From contig OZ251231.1 of assembly GCA_965240325.2 (NCBI GenBank), forward strand, positions 1,860,001 through 1,924,000: a stretch of DNA of 64,000 bases. Direction: 5' to 3'. Below the pieces are notes generated by a model. It was not told the DNA's origin. It ran no database searches and saw only the letters and a program-made list of their open reading frames with translations. Every line of letters begins with the position of its first letter. Within the stretch, counting starts at the first letter, position 1. Source of the DNA: Rebecca billardiae RCC1528. Lineage: Eukaryota; Haptophyta. Made by a program: the position numbers and the translations under genes. Below are positions 32,740 to 43,500 of the stretch, piece after piece.

Positions 32740-33112
32740 CGAGAGATTCTGAGCTGCTTCGTGTACAGGCGCCCAGAATTTCGGCAGGATATTCTGAACG
32801 GCTGCATGGGTTGACGCCCAAGATTTTGGCGGGAGATTCTGACCGGCTGCATATGTTCACGCCCAGAATTTTGGCGGGAGGATTCTGACCGGCTGCATTG
32901 TTTCACGCCCAGAATTTTGGCAGAAGGTTCTGAGCGGCTGTATGTACTGGCGCCTGAATTTCGGCTGGAGATTCTGAGCGGCGGTATATGGGTTCACGCC
33001 CAGAATTTTGGCAGAAGGTTCTGAGCGGTTGTATGTACTGGCGCCTGAATTTCGGCTGGAGATTCTGAGCGGCGGTATGGGTTCACGCCCAGAATTTTGG
33101 CAGAAGGCTCTG
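32740..33112. repeat. 45/90-bp minisatellite, left part
   Basis: Alternating 45-bp subunits share CCAGAATTT(C/T)GGC and TTCTGAGCGGC; subunit pairs give a 90-bp period. The array stops at the copia element and resumes at 39792, so the two parts were one array before the insertion. Confidence 0.85.
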
Positions 33113-33443
33113 TGTCAAAGGGTGAAGAGAGCGACGGGGCCGTGAGGCCCGAGGCCGAGGCGTGACGCTGAGGCTCGTCGGTGCGGACGACGAGGAGTTG
33201 GGAGTTCGACTCGAGGTGCGGTGAAGCGACACGGAACTGAACTGCCCTGGCGAGGAAGGAATCCCGAGCCGTCTAAGACTGTGCTGGAGGCACTGATAGC
33301 CATCAACGGGTAAGTCGGGAAAGTGGCCATGATGGGCGCGTGTATGATCCCGACTCGATAATGAATGTCGGTGTAGTGTGACGGTTGGTGATCCGGGTGT
33401 GTACGCACGGGAGAGCGAGTCCGGGTAACGTTGGATCTTGACA
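33113..33443 (-). repeat. 3' LTR of the copia element (331 bp)
   Basis: Ends are TGTCAA and TTGACA, a 6-bp inverted terminus with canonical TG...CA. It is 6 bp longer than the 5' LTR through one extra GAGGCC-type unit near 33150. Confidence 0.95.
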
Positions 33444-33709
33444 CCCCCACCCAATCGCAGCGGTGGTCGTACGAAACCTGGTCGACCCGAAGGGACTGGG
33501 TGTAGACGTGTGACCATCGTGTGATTGTAGATGATGCGATGTTGCCGTATGGGATGCATGCGTCGGAGCGGTTGTCCGAGTAGACGATGTAGAAGTCGGG
33601 CGAGTCGGTGCCGGCAGCGTCTCCGTTCAGAAGAGACAGCGTGAGGTCAATGTGCGTCCGACGAGCGGCGACCGATGTAGCACTGGGACTTCGTGTGTGC
33701 GGCGAGGCC

Positions 33710-35539
33710 TTACATGCCCAGGATCTGAGCACGAAGTTTGAGGAAGGCGGCCGGGCCGAGCGGCTTGGTCATGATGTCGGCCGGGTTCTCGGTGCCGGGG
33801 ATCAAGAAGAGCTTGAAGGTGCCGGCGCGGACGTGCTGACGGTTCCAGTGGTACTGGACGTCGATGTGCTTGGTGCGGTTGTGGTACTTCTCGTTGTCCG
33901 TGAGGTCCACCACCGCCTTGTTGTCCTCGAAGAGCTTGGTCGGCGCGAGCTGCGGGTAGCCGAGGTCGGTGAGCAGCTTGCGCATGAAGATGATCTCCTT
34001 GCCGGCGGAGGTGACGGCCATGTACTCAGCTTCGGTCGAGCTCAGAGCCGTCGTGCGCTGCTTCTCGCGGCGGCCGCTCACCGTCGAGCCGCAGAGGTGC
34101 ATCACGTAGCCGGTGACAGACTTGCGCTCGTCGTGGAGGTCGTTGGCGTAGTCGGCGTCCACGTACGCGACGAGCATGACGTCCGAGCCCGAGCGGAAGA
34201 AGAGGCCGTGGTTCGGCGTGCCGGCGAGGTAGCGGATGACGCGCTTGGCAGCCTCGAGGTGCTTCTTGCCCGGCTTGGACATGAAGTGGGTGAGCGTGCC
34301 GACGGCGTAGGCGATGTCCGGGCGAAACTGCGTGATGTGGATGAGCGAGCCGACCACGGAGCGGAAGAACGTCGTCGTCTCCGCGTCGAGCGCGTCTGAC
34401 TCGGAGCACGGGCCGAGCTTGAGGCCCTCGGTCATCGGCGTGTCGGACGTGTTGCAGTTCATGAAGCCCGTCTTCTCGAGGAGCTCGAGGATGTTCTTGG
34501 TGACGGTCACCATGATGCCGTCCTTGGAGCGCGTGAGCGTGGCCGACAGGTAGCCGTCGATGTCGGCCGTGATGGTCATCTTGTACGAGGATGTGATCTT
34601 CGAGATGAAGTTGTCGCAGGCGGTCGGGTCGTCGCTGTCGTCGAGGATGAGCATGTCGTCCACGTAGATGCACACGGCGATGATGCCCGACTGCGTGTTG
34701 AGGACATAGAGGCACGGGTCGGCCTGGCTCTGCGCGAACCCGTACTCCTTCATCCAGTCGTCGATCATGAGACGCCAGTTGCGGCCGGACTGCTTGAGAC
34801 CGTAGAGGCTCTTGAGGAGGCGCAGCACGACGTCGCCCTTCGTCTTCGGCTTGTACCCGAGCGGCAGCTCGAGGTAGATCTCGTAGTCGATCGGCGCGTT
34901 GAGGTACGCCGTCGTGAAGTCGCCGTGGAAGAGGCGGCGCTGCTTGGCCGCGGCGATGGCGATGATCATCTTGAGGGTCTCGTAGCGGACGACCGAGGAG
35001 AAGGTCTCGTCGTAGTCGATGCCCTCGATCTGCGTGAAGCCCTTGCCCACGACGCGGGCCTTGAACCGCTTGATGTTGCCCTTCTTGTCGCGCTTGATGT
35101 TGAACACGGGCGCCGCCTTCAGCGTGCGCATCCCCGGCTTGCGCGGCACCTCCACCCACGTGTCGTTGGCCAGGATGGAGGCGTACTCGGCGTCGAGAGC
35201 GGCGGCGAACTGCGTCGCATGCGGGCCGTTGAGTGCTTGCACCGCCGTCGGCGTGTCCGAGAGTCCGATGGCGAGCAGGAGCGCGTAGATGCGCGGCAGC
35301 TTGGAGTAAGTCGGCGACGCGACCGAGTTGACGTGTGCGCGCGCGCGCGTGCGAGATGAGGGCGGGTCGTCGTCGTTGAGCGCGTTGCCGACATCGAGGG
35401 AGTCCTCGGCGCCGGCGGCGTCGTCGTCAGCGTCTCCGACGTAGGCGTGCGGTGCGTCCCCCACCCGCTCAGCGTGTCCGAATGCGCCGGCGCCATCGCG
35501 GCGCCGGACGGCGCCGTGGGAACTTCCCCCATTACCCAC
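33710..35539 (-). CDS. Copia reverse transcriptase and RNase H
   Basis: About 609 residues in the +1 frame relative to the upstream polyprotein, overlapping it by 8 bp; it begins with GTG rather than ATG, so it needs a frameshift or reflects a one-base indel. Typical copia reverse transcriptase motifs are present: WVEVPRKPGMRTL, ARVVGKGFTQIEGIDYDETF, YGLKQSGRNW and the active-site YVDDML. RNase H follows with VAYVDADYAND, SSTEAEYMAV and FEDNKAVVDL, then TKHIDVQYHWNR. The C-terminus (ENPADIMTKPLG) is complete, so the domain is intact apart from the frame change. Confidence 0.95.
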   Translation of the reverse strand: MGNGGSSHGAVRRRDGAGAFGHAERVGDAPHAYVGDADDDAAGAEDSLDVGNALNDDDPPSSRTRARAHVNSVASPTYSKLPRIYALLLAIGLSDTPTAVQALNGPHATQFAAALDAEYASILANDTWVEVPRKPGMRTLKAAPVFNIKRDKKGNIKRFKARVVGKGFTQIEGIDYDETFSSVVRYETLKMIIAIAAAKQRRLFHGDFTTAYLNAPIDYEIYLELPLGYKPKTKGDVVLRLLKSLYGLKQSGRNWRLMIDDWMKEYGFAQSQADPCLYVLNTQSGIIAVCIYVDDMLILDDSDDPTACDNFISKITSSYKMTITADIDGYLSATLTRSKDGIMVTVTKNILELLEKTGFMNCNTSDTPMTEGLKLGPCSESDALDAETTTFFRSVVGSLIHITQFRPDIAYAVGTLTHFMSKPGKKHLEAAKRVIRYLAGTPNHGLFFRSGSDVMLVAYVDADYANDLHDERKSVTGYVMHLCGSTVSGRREKQRTTALSSTEAEYMAVTSAGKEIIFMRKLLTDLGYPQLAPTKLFEDNKAVVDLTDNEKYHNRTKHIDVQYHWNRQHVRAGTFKLFLIPGTENPADIMTKPLGPAAFLKLRAQILGM

Positions 35540-38500
35540 ATCGGCAGCATGGAAGGTTGAGCGGCGGCGGCGTCGGCGGCAGCTGCGGCGCGGCGGCGAG
35601 CGGGTCGCGCGCGATGTGAGCGGCGTCGGGGTGGTCGACGTAGAGCGTGTCCTCGTCGAAGCGCACGTGGTGCGAGATGATGAACATGTCCGGGACGATC
35701 TGGCCGTCGCCGGGCACGCGCACGATGATCGCCTTCGTGTAGCGCGTGCGGTTCTTGGGCGGGACGTTCACCATGTGGCCGTCGTCGCCGTGGCCGACGT
35801 AGACGCCCATGACGGCGCGCGGGTCGAGCTTCTTGAAGTGCGTGTTCGGCGGCACGACGTAGGCGACGCAGCCGAAGACACGCAGCTGAGCGAGATCTGG
35901 CGGGAAGCCGCGCAGCAGCTCGAACGGCGTCTTGTCGAACGTCACCGGCGTGGCGATGCGGCGGATGATGTACGCGGCGTGGCGCAGCGCGTCCTTGGCG
36001 TAGGCGTCGATGCGCAGCTTGGAGTGGAACAGGATCGAGCGCGCCGCGTTGAAGAGCGTCTGGATGAAGCGCTCGGCGATCGGGTTGTGCTGCGGCGTGT
36101 CGGGCGGCGTGACCTGGTTGGGGGCGATGCCGTGGGCGCGGCAGATGCCCTCCCACTCGGTCGAGTTGAGCTCGGGGGCGCCGTCGACGCGGAAGCGGCT
36201 GACGGTGTGGCCGTAGACCGACATGTCGTCGATGAAGCGTCGCATCGCCTCCGGTGCGTCCGAGCGGCGGTCGAGGAAGTAGATGAAGCCGGCCCGGGTG
36301 TAGTCGTCGACAAACACGATCACGTAGAACTTGGCAAAATCGTCCGGGTTCACGATGAACTTGCCGTCGACGTAGCCGGCGACGTCGACATGGACGAGCA
36401 CGAACGCCTTCTCCGAGCGGGGCGACGTGGACGTGAACGAGTTGCGCTTCATCTTGGCGAGCGCGCACGAGCAGTCCGACTTGAGGTTGCGCGCGCCGAG
36501 GTGCTTGGATGCGGCGAGCGTGCGGTTGACGGCAGCGGCGTGAGCGTGGCCGAGGCGGAGGTGAGCGACGCGCGAGAGCTCGTCGGTGTCCTTGAACTCG
36601 ACGCAGCACTCGTCGCAGAACGTGTCGTCGTCCGGCGCGAGGTCGGCGGTCTGCGAGGCCTGGTCCATGGTCACGATGACGAGAGCGCCGTCGGACGTGG
36701 GCGGCTGCGCCGGCGGCGGCGGCAGCGAGGACTGAAGCGGGGCGGGCGGCACGTGGAGGCCGGACGCGGCGATGGTGGGCGACGGCGAGTCGTCGTCCGG
36801 GATGAAGACGGCGCATGCGAGATCGCGGCCGTGCAGCGGAACGAGCTTGTCGCCGTACAGCAGGTACCGGCCGCCCTGCGCGTGGATCGGGGTGACGCCG
36901 GACATGAAGGTGGTCGGCGCCGCGAGCGAGATGAACGAGATGCCGAGGCGGGTCAGCCAAGTGTCGCTCATGTAGAAGCCCGGGACGTCTGGAGAGAGCG
37001 GGACGTCCGTGAGCGGCAGCGTGATGAGGTCGCCGTCGATCGAGCGCATGCCGAGGGCGAACGAGGCCGAGGTGTTGATCTTGATCCGCGTGCCGTTCGC
37101 CGCGCGCGCCTCCGAGAACTGGCGGAAGGACTTGGCGGCAAACAGAGAGAACGCGGTTGAGGCGATGGTGGTGTCCGCGCCGGTGTCGATCATGATCGAG
37201 ATGCTCGCCTGGGCGATGTCGCCTGTGAACGGCGTGCCGATGGCGAAGGAGATCGTCGAGTGCACGTTCTCAATCTCCTCCGGATCGGCGAGCAACGGCT
37301 GCTGGATGCAGGTCGGGTTGATCGGGTCAAACGAGCGGGAGACGCCGCAGATGATGGGCTGGCCGGTGCGGGCGCAGCAGGTGACCGCGGCGAGGATCGA
37401 GATGATGGCGAGGACGGCGAGCGCGACGAGGAAGAGGAAGGCACCGTGCGAGGACTTGAAGAGCGCGCGGAGCCGACCCTCGTGCTTGAACCGCGGCGGC
37501 GGCGGCTCGTACTGGACGATCAGGTCATCGATGTAGGCGCCGGCGCCACCGAAAGGCCGTGCGCGATGGATCTCGGCCTCGGCCGCGGCGGCTGCGGCGA
37601 GGAACTCGTACGGGCTGAGCGTGAGCGGCTCTCCGGCGAGCTGGCCGAGGTGGCCGAGCGGGTAGGTGTGGTTGCCCGCGATGGAGACGTCGTCCAGGCT
37701 GGGGCAGTCGTCGGACGTGTCCGAGGCCGCATCCGAAGCCGAGGTCGTGGTCGAGGGAGTGCACGGGACAAGGTCCGGCAGCTCATCGTCCGTCTCCGAG
37801 GCCGAGTCGGAGGCGGAGGCGTCGCGGTCGTCCGGGGGGTTGGCGAGACGGAACGGCTTGAGGTGGAACGGCTCGTAGGAGGCGGGCTTGCGGATGGACT
37901 GGCGCAACGCCATGATGAGCACATTCTGGCCGCGCTCGAGCTCGGCCGCCGTCGCGAGCTGGATCGGGGAGCCGGCCTCAGACGCCGGCGGCGACGGCGA
38001 GTCGACCTGCGTCGGCGGCGACGGCGGGCCGAAGGGCGGCGGCGGCGAGCTGGCCTGCGTCGGCGGGTCGAACAGTGGCGGCGGCGGCGAGTAGAGCGCC
38101 GGCTGCTGGTCGATGAGCGACAGCGCCGGCTGCTGCGAGTCGGCGGGCGGCGGCAGCGGCGGCGTGTTGGTGAGCGCCGGCTGCGAGTTGGAGTGCGCCC
38201 GCGACAGCTGCGGGTCGGCGGGCGGCGGCGAGTTGGCGGGCGCCGGCGGCGGCGGCGGCGCGCCGGCGGGCTGCCGCGACGACGGCGTGAGGACGAGCGT
38301 CGGCAGCGAGTTGAAGCGCGCCCGCGACAGCGGCGAGTCGGCGGGCGGCTGCGAGTTGGCGGGCGGCGGCGGCGGCGCGTCGGCGTCGGTCGCCGCCGGC
38401 TGCGAGTTGGGGCCTGACGCCGAGCCCGAGATGGAGATGGCGTTGAGCGTCGGCGTGCCGTCCTGGATGAGCCGCACGCGCGTCGTGGTCGCCGACGGCT

Positions 38501-39467
38501 TCGCCCGCTGCGGCGTCGGCTGCGGCTGCGACTGCGAGGGCGCGGAGGGCACGCGCTGGAGCTTGTTGGACTTGTGAGTCGGGCGGCGCGCGCCGCCGGA
38601 GCGAGCGTCGGCTGCGGGCGTCGCGCCCGAGGAGCGCGAGGTGGACGTCTGGGGGCGGTTCGGGCAGTCGCGGTTCCAGTGCATGCCGCCGCAGTACTTG
38701 CACGGGGTAGGAGGCATGGATGCGCCGGGCTGGCCCTTGGAGGTGAGCGCGTTGACGGCCTGGCGGTTGGGGTTCGTGCCGTTGGCGGCGGCGGCGACGC
38801 GGTCGAGATCGTGCACGCGCTCGATGAGATCCTCCACAGAGATGGGCTGGTCGTTCATCGTCGCGATCACCGAGCTGACGAAGGACGGGTTGCGGCCGTA
38901 GAGGTTCACGAGGATGACGACGAGCGTGAAGATGTCGTCCTTGATCTCGACGCCGCGCAGCTCCGTGGCGTTGGACATCACACGAGCAGCAAAGGTGTGG
39001 AAGCTCTCGCTCGGCGACAGCTTGATCGAGAGCAGGGCGTACAGCTTGGCGACGAGCGAGGAGGGGCGGGAGCTGTTGCAGCGCACGTTGAGCGCGTTGA
39101 CGAGATGAGACAGCTCGAGCCCGAGACCCGAGTGCTGCAACTGCGCGATGATCGGGTCGAGGATGCGAGGAGCGACCGCCTTGAGAAGCAACTGCACGAT
39201 GAAAGCCTGCGTGCGCAGCTGCTTGGCCTGGATGGTGGCGGCGGCGGTGGACGGGGGGCAGACGATGGGCTTGTCCGCGCCGGTATCGTCCTTGCCCGGC
39301 TCGAGGGGCGAGGACGGGTTGGAGAACGCGAGCGCGACGTCCATGTCCGGCTTCGACGTGACCATGACCACAAGAACGGAGATGGCCGTGCGGAGGTCCT
39401 GCGGCTTGAGGACGAGAGCTCGCGGCGGGAGCTGGTCACGCATGTCGCCACCCGGCGGCTCCACCAT
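35532..39467 (-). CDS. Copia Gag-protease-integrase polyprotein
   Basis: About 1311 residues. The first ATG overlaps the last base of the 5' LTR; the Met nine codons on (MRDQLPP) is an equally good start. Gag carries a CCHC-type knuckle (CKYCGGMHWNRDC, one residue short of the usual spacing). Long Pro/Ser-rich spacers follow, then a hydrophobic helix (FLFLVALAVLAIISILAAV), unusual for this family. Protease has IMIDTGADTTIAS. The pre-integrase zinc region is HLRLGH...CSC, slightly off consensus. The integrase core shows Asp (VHVDVAG), Asp (RVDGAPE) and Glu (NPIAERF). The frame stops at TAA just before reverse transcriptase. Confidence 0.93.
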   Translation of the reverse strand: MVEPPGGDMRDQLPPRALVLKPQDLRTAISVLVVMVTSKPDMDVALAFSNPSSPLEPGKDDTGADKPIVCPPSTAAATIQAKQLRTQAFIVQLLLKAVAPRILDPIIAQLQHSGLGLELSHLVNALNVRCNSSRPSSLVAKLYALLSIKLSPSESFHTFAARVMSNATELRGVEIKDDIFTLVVILVNLYGRNPSFVSSVIATMNDQPISVEDLIERVHDLDRVAAAANGTNPNRQAVNALTSKGQPGASMPPTPCKYCGGMHWNRDCPNRPQTSTSRSSGATPAADARSGGARRPTHKSNKLQRVPSAPSQSQPQPTPQRAKPSATTTRVRLIQDGTPTLNAISISGSASGPNSQPAATDADAPPPPPANSQPPADSPLSRARFNSLPTLVLTPSSRQPAGAPPPPPAPANSPPPADPQLSRAHSNSQPALTNTPPLPPPADSQQPALSLIDQQPALYSPPPPLFDPPTQASSPPPPFGPPSPPTQVDSPSPPASEAGSPIQLATAAELERGQNVLIMALRQSIRKPASYEPFHLKPFRLANPPDDRDASASDSASETDDELPDLVPCTPSTTTSASDAASDTSDDCPSLDDVSIAGNHTYPLGHLGQLAGEPLTLSPYEFLAAAAAAEAEIHRARPFGGAGAYIDDLIVQYEPPPPRFKHEGRLRALFKSSHGAFLFLVALAVLAIISILAAVTCCARTGQPIICGVSRSFDPINPTCIQQPLLADPEEIENVHSTISFAIGTPFTGDIAQASISIMIDTGADTTIASTAFSLFAAKSFRQFSEARAANGTRIKINTSASFALGMRSIDGDLITLPLTDVPLSPDVPGFYMSDTWLTRLGISFISLAAPTTFMSGVTPIHAQGGRYLLYGDKLVPLHGRDLACAVFIPDDDSPSPTIAASGLHVPPAPLQSSLPPPPAQPPTSDGALVIVTMDQASQTADLAPDDDTFCDECCVEFKDTDELSRVAHLRLGHAHAAAVNRTLAASKHLGARNLKSDCSCALAKMKRNSFTSTSPRSEKAFVLVHVDVAGYVDGKFIVNPDDFAKFYVIVFVDDYTRAGFIYFLDRRSDAPEAMRRFIDDMSVYGHTVSRFRVDGAPELNSTEWEGICRAHGIAPNQVTPPDTPQHNPIAERFIQTLFNAARSILFHSKLRIDAYAKDALRHAAYIIRRIATPVTFDKTPFELLRGFPPDLAQLRVFGCVAYVVPPNTHFKKLDPRAVMGVYVGHGDDGHMVNVPPKNRTRYTKAIIVRVPGDGQIVPDMFIISHHVRFDEDTLYVDHPDAAHIARDPLAAAPQLPPTPPPLNLPCCRCG

Positions 39468-39791
39468 GTCAAAGGGTGAAGAGAGCGACGGGGCCGTGAG
39501 GCCCGAGGCGTGACGCTGAGGCTCGTCGGTGCGGACGACGAGGAGTTGGGAGTTCGACTCGAGGTGCGGTGAAGCGACACGGAACTGAACTGCCCTGGCG
39601 AGGAAGGAATCCCGAGCCGTCTAAGACTGTGCTGGAGGCACTGATAGCCATCAACGGGTAAGTCGGGAAAGTGGCCATGATGGGCGCGTGTATGATCCCG
39701 ACTCGATAATGAATGTCGGTGTAGTGTGACGGTTGGTGATCCGGGTGTGTACGCACGGGAGAGCGAGTCCGGGTAACGTTGGATCTTGACA
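39467..39791 (-). repeat. 5' LTR of the copia element (325 bp)
   Basis: Same sequence and termini as 33113-33443 apart from the 6-bp indel. It should contain promoter and transcription start for the minus-strand element. Confidence 0.95.
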
Positions 39792-40520
39792 CTCTGAGCG
39801 GCTGTATGTACTGGCGCCCAGAATTTCGGCTGGAGATTCTGAGCGGCGGTATGGGTTGACGCCCAGAATTTTGGCAGAAGGTTCTGAGCAGTTGTATGTA
39901 CTGGCGCCTGAATTTCGGCTGGAGATTCTGAGCGGCGGTATGGGTTCACGCCCAGAATTTTGGCAGAAGGCGCTGAGCGGCTGTATGTACTGGCGCCCAG
40001 AATTTCGGCTGGAGATTCTGAGCGGCGGTATGGGTTCACGCCCAGAATTTTGGCAGAAGGCTCTGAGCGGCTGTATGTACTGGCGCCCAGAATTTCGGCT
40101 GGAGGTTCTGAGCGGCGGTATGGGTTGCGCCCAGAATTTTGGCAGAATATTCCGAGCGGCTGTATGTACTGGCGCCTAGAATTTCGGCTGGAGATTCTGA
40201 GCGACTGCATGGGTTGCCCAGAATTTCGGCGGGAGATTCTGGGCGACTGCATGGGCTGGCGCCCAGAATTTCGGCGCGAGATTCTGAGCTGCTGCATAGG
40301 TTGAGCCCAGAATTTTGGCAGAATATTCCAAGCAGCTGTATGTACTGGCGACCAGAATTTCGGCATGAGACTCTGTGAGAGTTGTATGTACTGATCCCCA
40401 GACTTTTGGCGAGGGATTCCGAGCCGCTGTATGTACTGGCGACCAGAATTTCAGCGGAAGATTATGAACCGCTGCACGGGTTGGCGCACAGAATATCGGC
40501 AAGGTATTCTGAGCTCTCTG
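39792..40520. repeat. 45/90-bp minisatellite, right part
   Basis: Continues the array interrupted by the copia element. Dimers recur every 89-90 bp (GAGCGGCGGTATGGG near 39841, 39930, 40020). Units become more divergent toward 40500. Confidence 0.87.
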
Positions 40521-40539
40521 AATCATCGTTACAGCTTGC

Positions 40540-43500
40540 AACCGGCCGTTACTGTCCTCACCTGCCAGCACCTGCCTCCGGAGTCCCTGGCCTCCGATGT
40601 AGCCAGTTACCTGGTTACACAGGTTACACAGGTTACATGGTTACACCGGCCGTTACAGCTCGCGACCGGCCGTTACGGTCCCCATCTACCAGCTCCTGCC
40701 CCAGACACCCTGGCCTCCGATGTAACCAGTTACCTGGTTACACAGGTTACACAGGTTACACAGGTTACAAGGTTACACCGGCCGTTACAGCTCGCGACCG
40801 GCCGTTACGGTCCCCAGCTGCCAGCTCCTGCCTCCAGAGTCCCTGGCCTCCGATGTAACCAGTTACCTGGTTACACAGGTTACTAAGGTTACACCGACCG
40901 TTACAGCTCGCGACCAGCCGTTACGGTCCCCACTACCTGCCATTGCTCCTGCCTCCAGAGTCCCTGGCCTCCGATGTAACCAGTTACCTGGTTACACAGG
41001 TTACAAGGTTACACCGGCCGTTACAGCTCGCGACCGACCGTTACGGTCCCCACCTGCCAGCTCCTGCCCCAGACACCCTGGCCTCCGATGTAACCAGTTA
41101 CCTGGTTACACAGGTTACAAGGTTACACCGGCCGTTACAGCTCGCGATCGGCCGTTACGGTCTCCACTACCTGCCATTGCTCCTGCCTCCAGAGTCCCTG
41201 GCCTCCGATGTAACCAGTTACATGGTTACACAGGTTACAAGGTTACACCGGCCGTTACAGCTCGCAACCGGCCGTCACGGTCCCTCCCACCTGCCAGCTC
41301 TTGCCTCAGACAGACAGACACTCTGCCCTCCGATGTAACCAGTTACCTGGTTACACAGGTTACAGGGTTACACCGGCCGTTACAGCTCGCTACCGGCCGT
41401 TACGGTCCCCACTACCTGCCATTGCTCCTGCCTCCAGAGTCCCTGGCCTCCGATGTAACCAGTTACCTGGTTACACAGGTTACAAGGTTACACCGGCCGT
41501 TACAGCTCGCGATCGGCCGTTACGGTCTCCACTACCTGCCATTGCTCCTGCCTCCAGAGTCCCTGGCCTCCGATGTAACCAGTTACCTGGTTACACAGGT
41601 TACAAGGTTACACCGGCCGTTACAGCTCGCAACCGGCCGTTACGGTCCCTCCCACCTGCCAGCTCTTGCCTCAGACAGACAGACACTCTGCCCTCCGATG
41701 TAACCAGTTACCTGGTTACACAGGTTACAAGGTTACACCGGCCGTTACAGCTCGCGACCGGCCGTTACGGTCCCCACTACCTGCCATTGCTCCTGCCTCC
41801 AGAGTCCCTGGCCTCCGATGTAACCAGTTACCTGGTTACACAGGTTACAAGGTTACACCGGCCGTTACAGCTCGCGACCGGCCGTTACGGTCCCCACTAC
41901 CTGCCATTGCTCCTGCCTCCAGAGTCCCTGGCCTCCGATGTAACCAGTTACCTGGTTACACAGGTTACAAGGTTACACCGGCCGTTACAGCTCGCGACCG
42001 GCCGTTACGGTCCCCACTACCTGCCATTGCTCCTGCCTCCAGAGTCCCTGGCCTCCGATGTAACCAGTTACCTGGTTACACAGGTTACAAGGTTACACCG
42101 GCCGTTACAGCTCGCGACCGGCCGTTACGGTCCCCGCCTGCCAGCTCCTGCCCCAGACACCCTGGCCTCCGATGTAACCAGTTACCTGGTTACACAGGTT
42201 ACAAGGTTACATCGGCCGTTACAGCTCGCGATCGGCCGTTACGGTCTCCACTACCTGCCATTGCTCCTGGCCCAGCCAGTCCCTGGCCTCCGATGTAACC
42301 AGTTACCTCGTTACACAGGTTACAAGGTTACACGGGCCGTTACAGCTCGCGACCGGCCGTTACGGTCGGCCCACCTGCCAGCTCCTGCCTCAGACACTCT
42401 GGCCTCCGATGTAACCAGTTACCTGGTTACACAGGTTACAAGGTTACACCGGCCGTTACAGCTCGCGATCGGCCGTTACGGTCTCCACTACCTGCCATTG
42501 CTCCTGCCTCCAGAGTCCCTGGCCTCCGATGTAACCAGTTACCTGGTTACACAGGTTACAAGGTTACACCGGCCGTTACAGCTCGCAACCGGCCGTTACG
42601 GTCCCTCCCACCTGCCAGCTCTTGCCTCAGACAGACAGACACTCTGCCCTCCGATGTAACCAGTTACCTGGTTACACAGGTTACAGGGTTACACCGGCCG
42701 TTACAGCTCGCGACCGGCCGTTACGGTCCCCACTACCTGCCATTGCTCCTGCCTCCAGAGTCCCTGGCCTCCGATGTAACCAGTTACCTGGTTACACAGG
42801 TTACAAGGTTACATCGGCCGTTACAGCTCGCGACCGGCCGTTACGGTCCCCACTACCTGCCATTGCTCCTGCCTCCAGAGTCCCTGGCCTCCGATGTAAC
42901 CAGTTACCTGGTTACACAGGTTACAGGGTTACACCGGCCGTTACAGCTCGCGACCGGCCGTTACGGTCCCCACTACCTGCCATTGCTCCTGCCTCCAGAG
43001 TCCCTGGCCTTCGATGTAACCAGTTACCTGGTTACACAGGTTACAAGGTTACACCGGCCGTTACAGCTCGCGACCGGCCGTTACGGTCCCCACTACCTGC
43101 CATTGCTCCTGCCTCCAGAGTCCCTGGCCTCCGATGTAACCAGTTACCTGGTTACACAGGTTACAAGGTTACACCGGCCGTTACAGCTCGCGACCGGCCG
43201 TTACGGTCTCCACTACCTGCCATTGCTCCTGCCTCCAGAGTCCCTGGCCTTCGATGTAACCAGTTACCTGGTTACACAGGTTACAAGGTTACACCGGCCG
43301 TTACAGCTCGCGACCGGCCGTTACGGTCCCCACTACCTGCCATTGCTCCTGCCTCCAGAGTCCCTGGCCTCCGATGTAACCAGTTACCTGGTTACACAGG
43401 TTACAAGGTTACACCGGCCGTTACAGCTCGCGATCGGCCGTTACGGTCTCCACTACCTGCCATTGCTCCTGCCTCCAGAGTCCCTGGCCTCCGATGTAAC

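Larger units (their letters stand above)
33113..39791 (-). mobile_element. Ty1/copia LTR retrotransposon, nearly intact
   Basis: 6679 bp on the minus strand, flanked by the 5-bp target duplication CTCTG (33108-33112 and 39792-39796). The two LTRs are almost identical, indicating a young insertion. The order protease, integrase, reverse transcriptase, RNase H is that of copia elements. A purine tract (GGGTGGGGG on the minus strand) precedes the 3' LTR. The primer-binding site TGGTGGAGCCGCC follows the 5' LTR directly. The coding region is in two overlapping frames. Confidence 0.96.

Noticed and set aside
34026-36960. Additional frames within the copia element
   Set aside because: They are third-frame translations of the integrase and reverse transcriptase regions with no motifs of their own.
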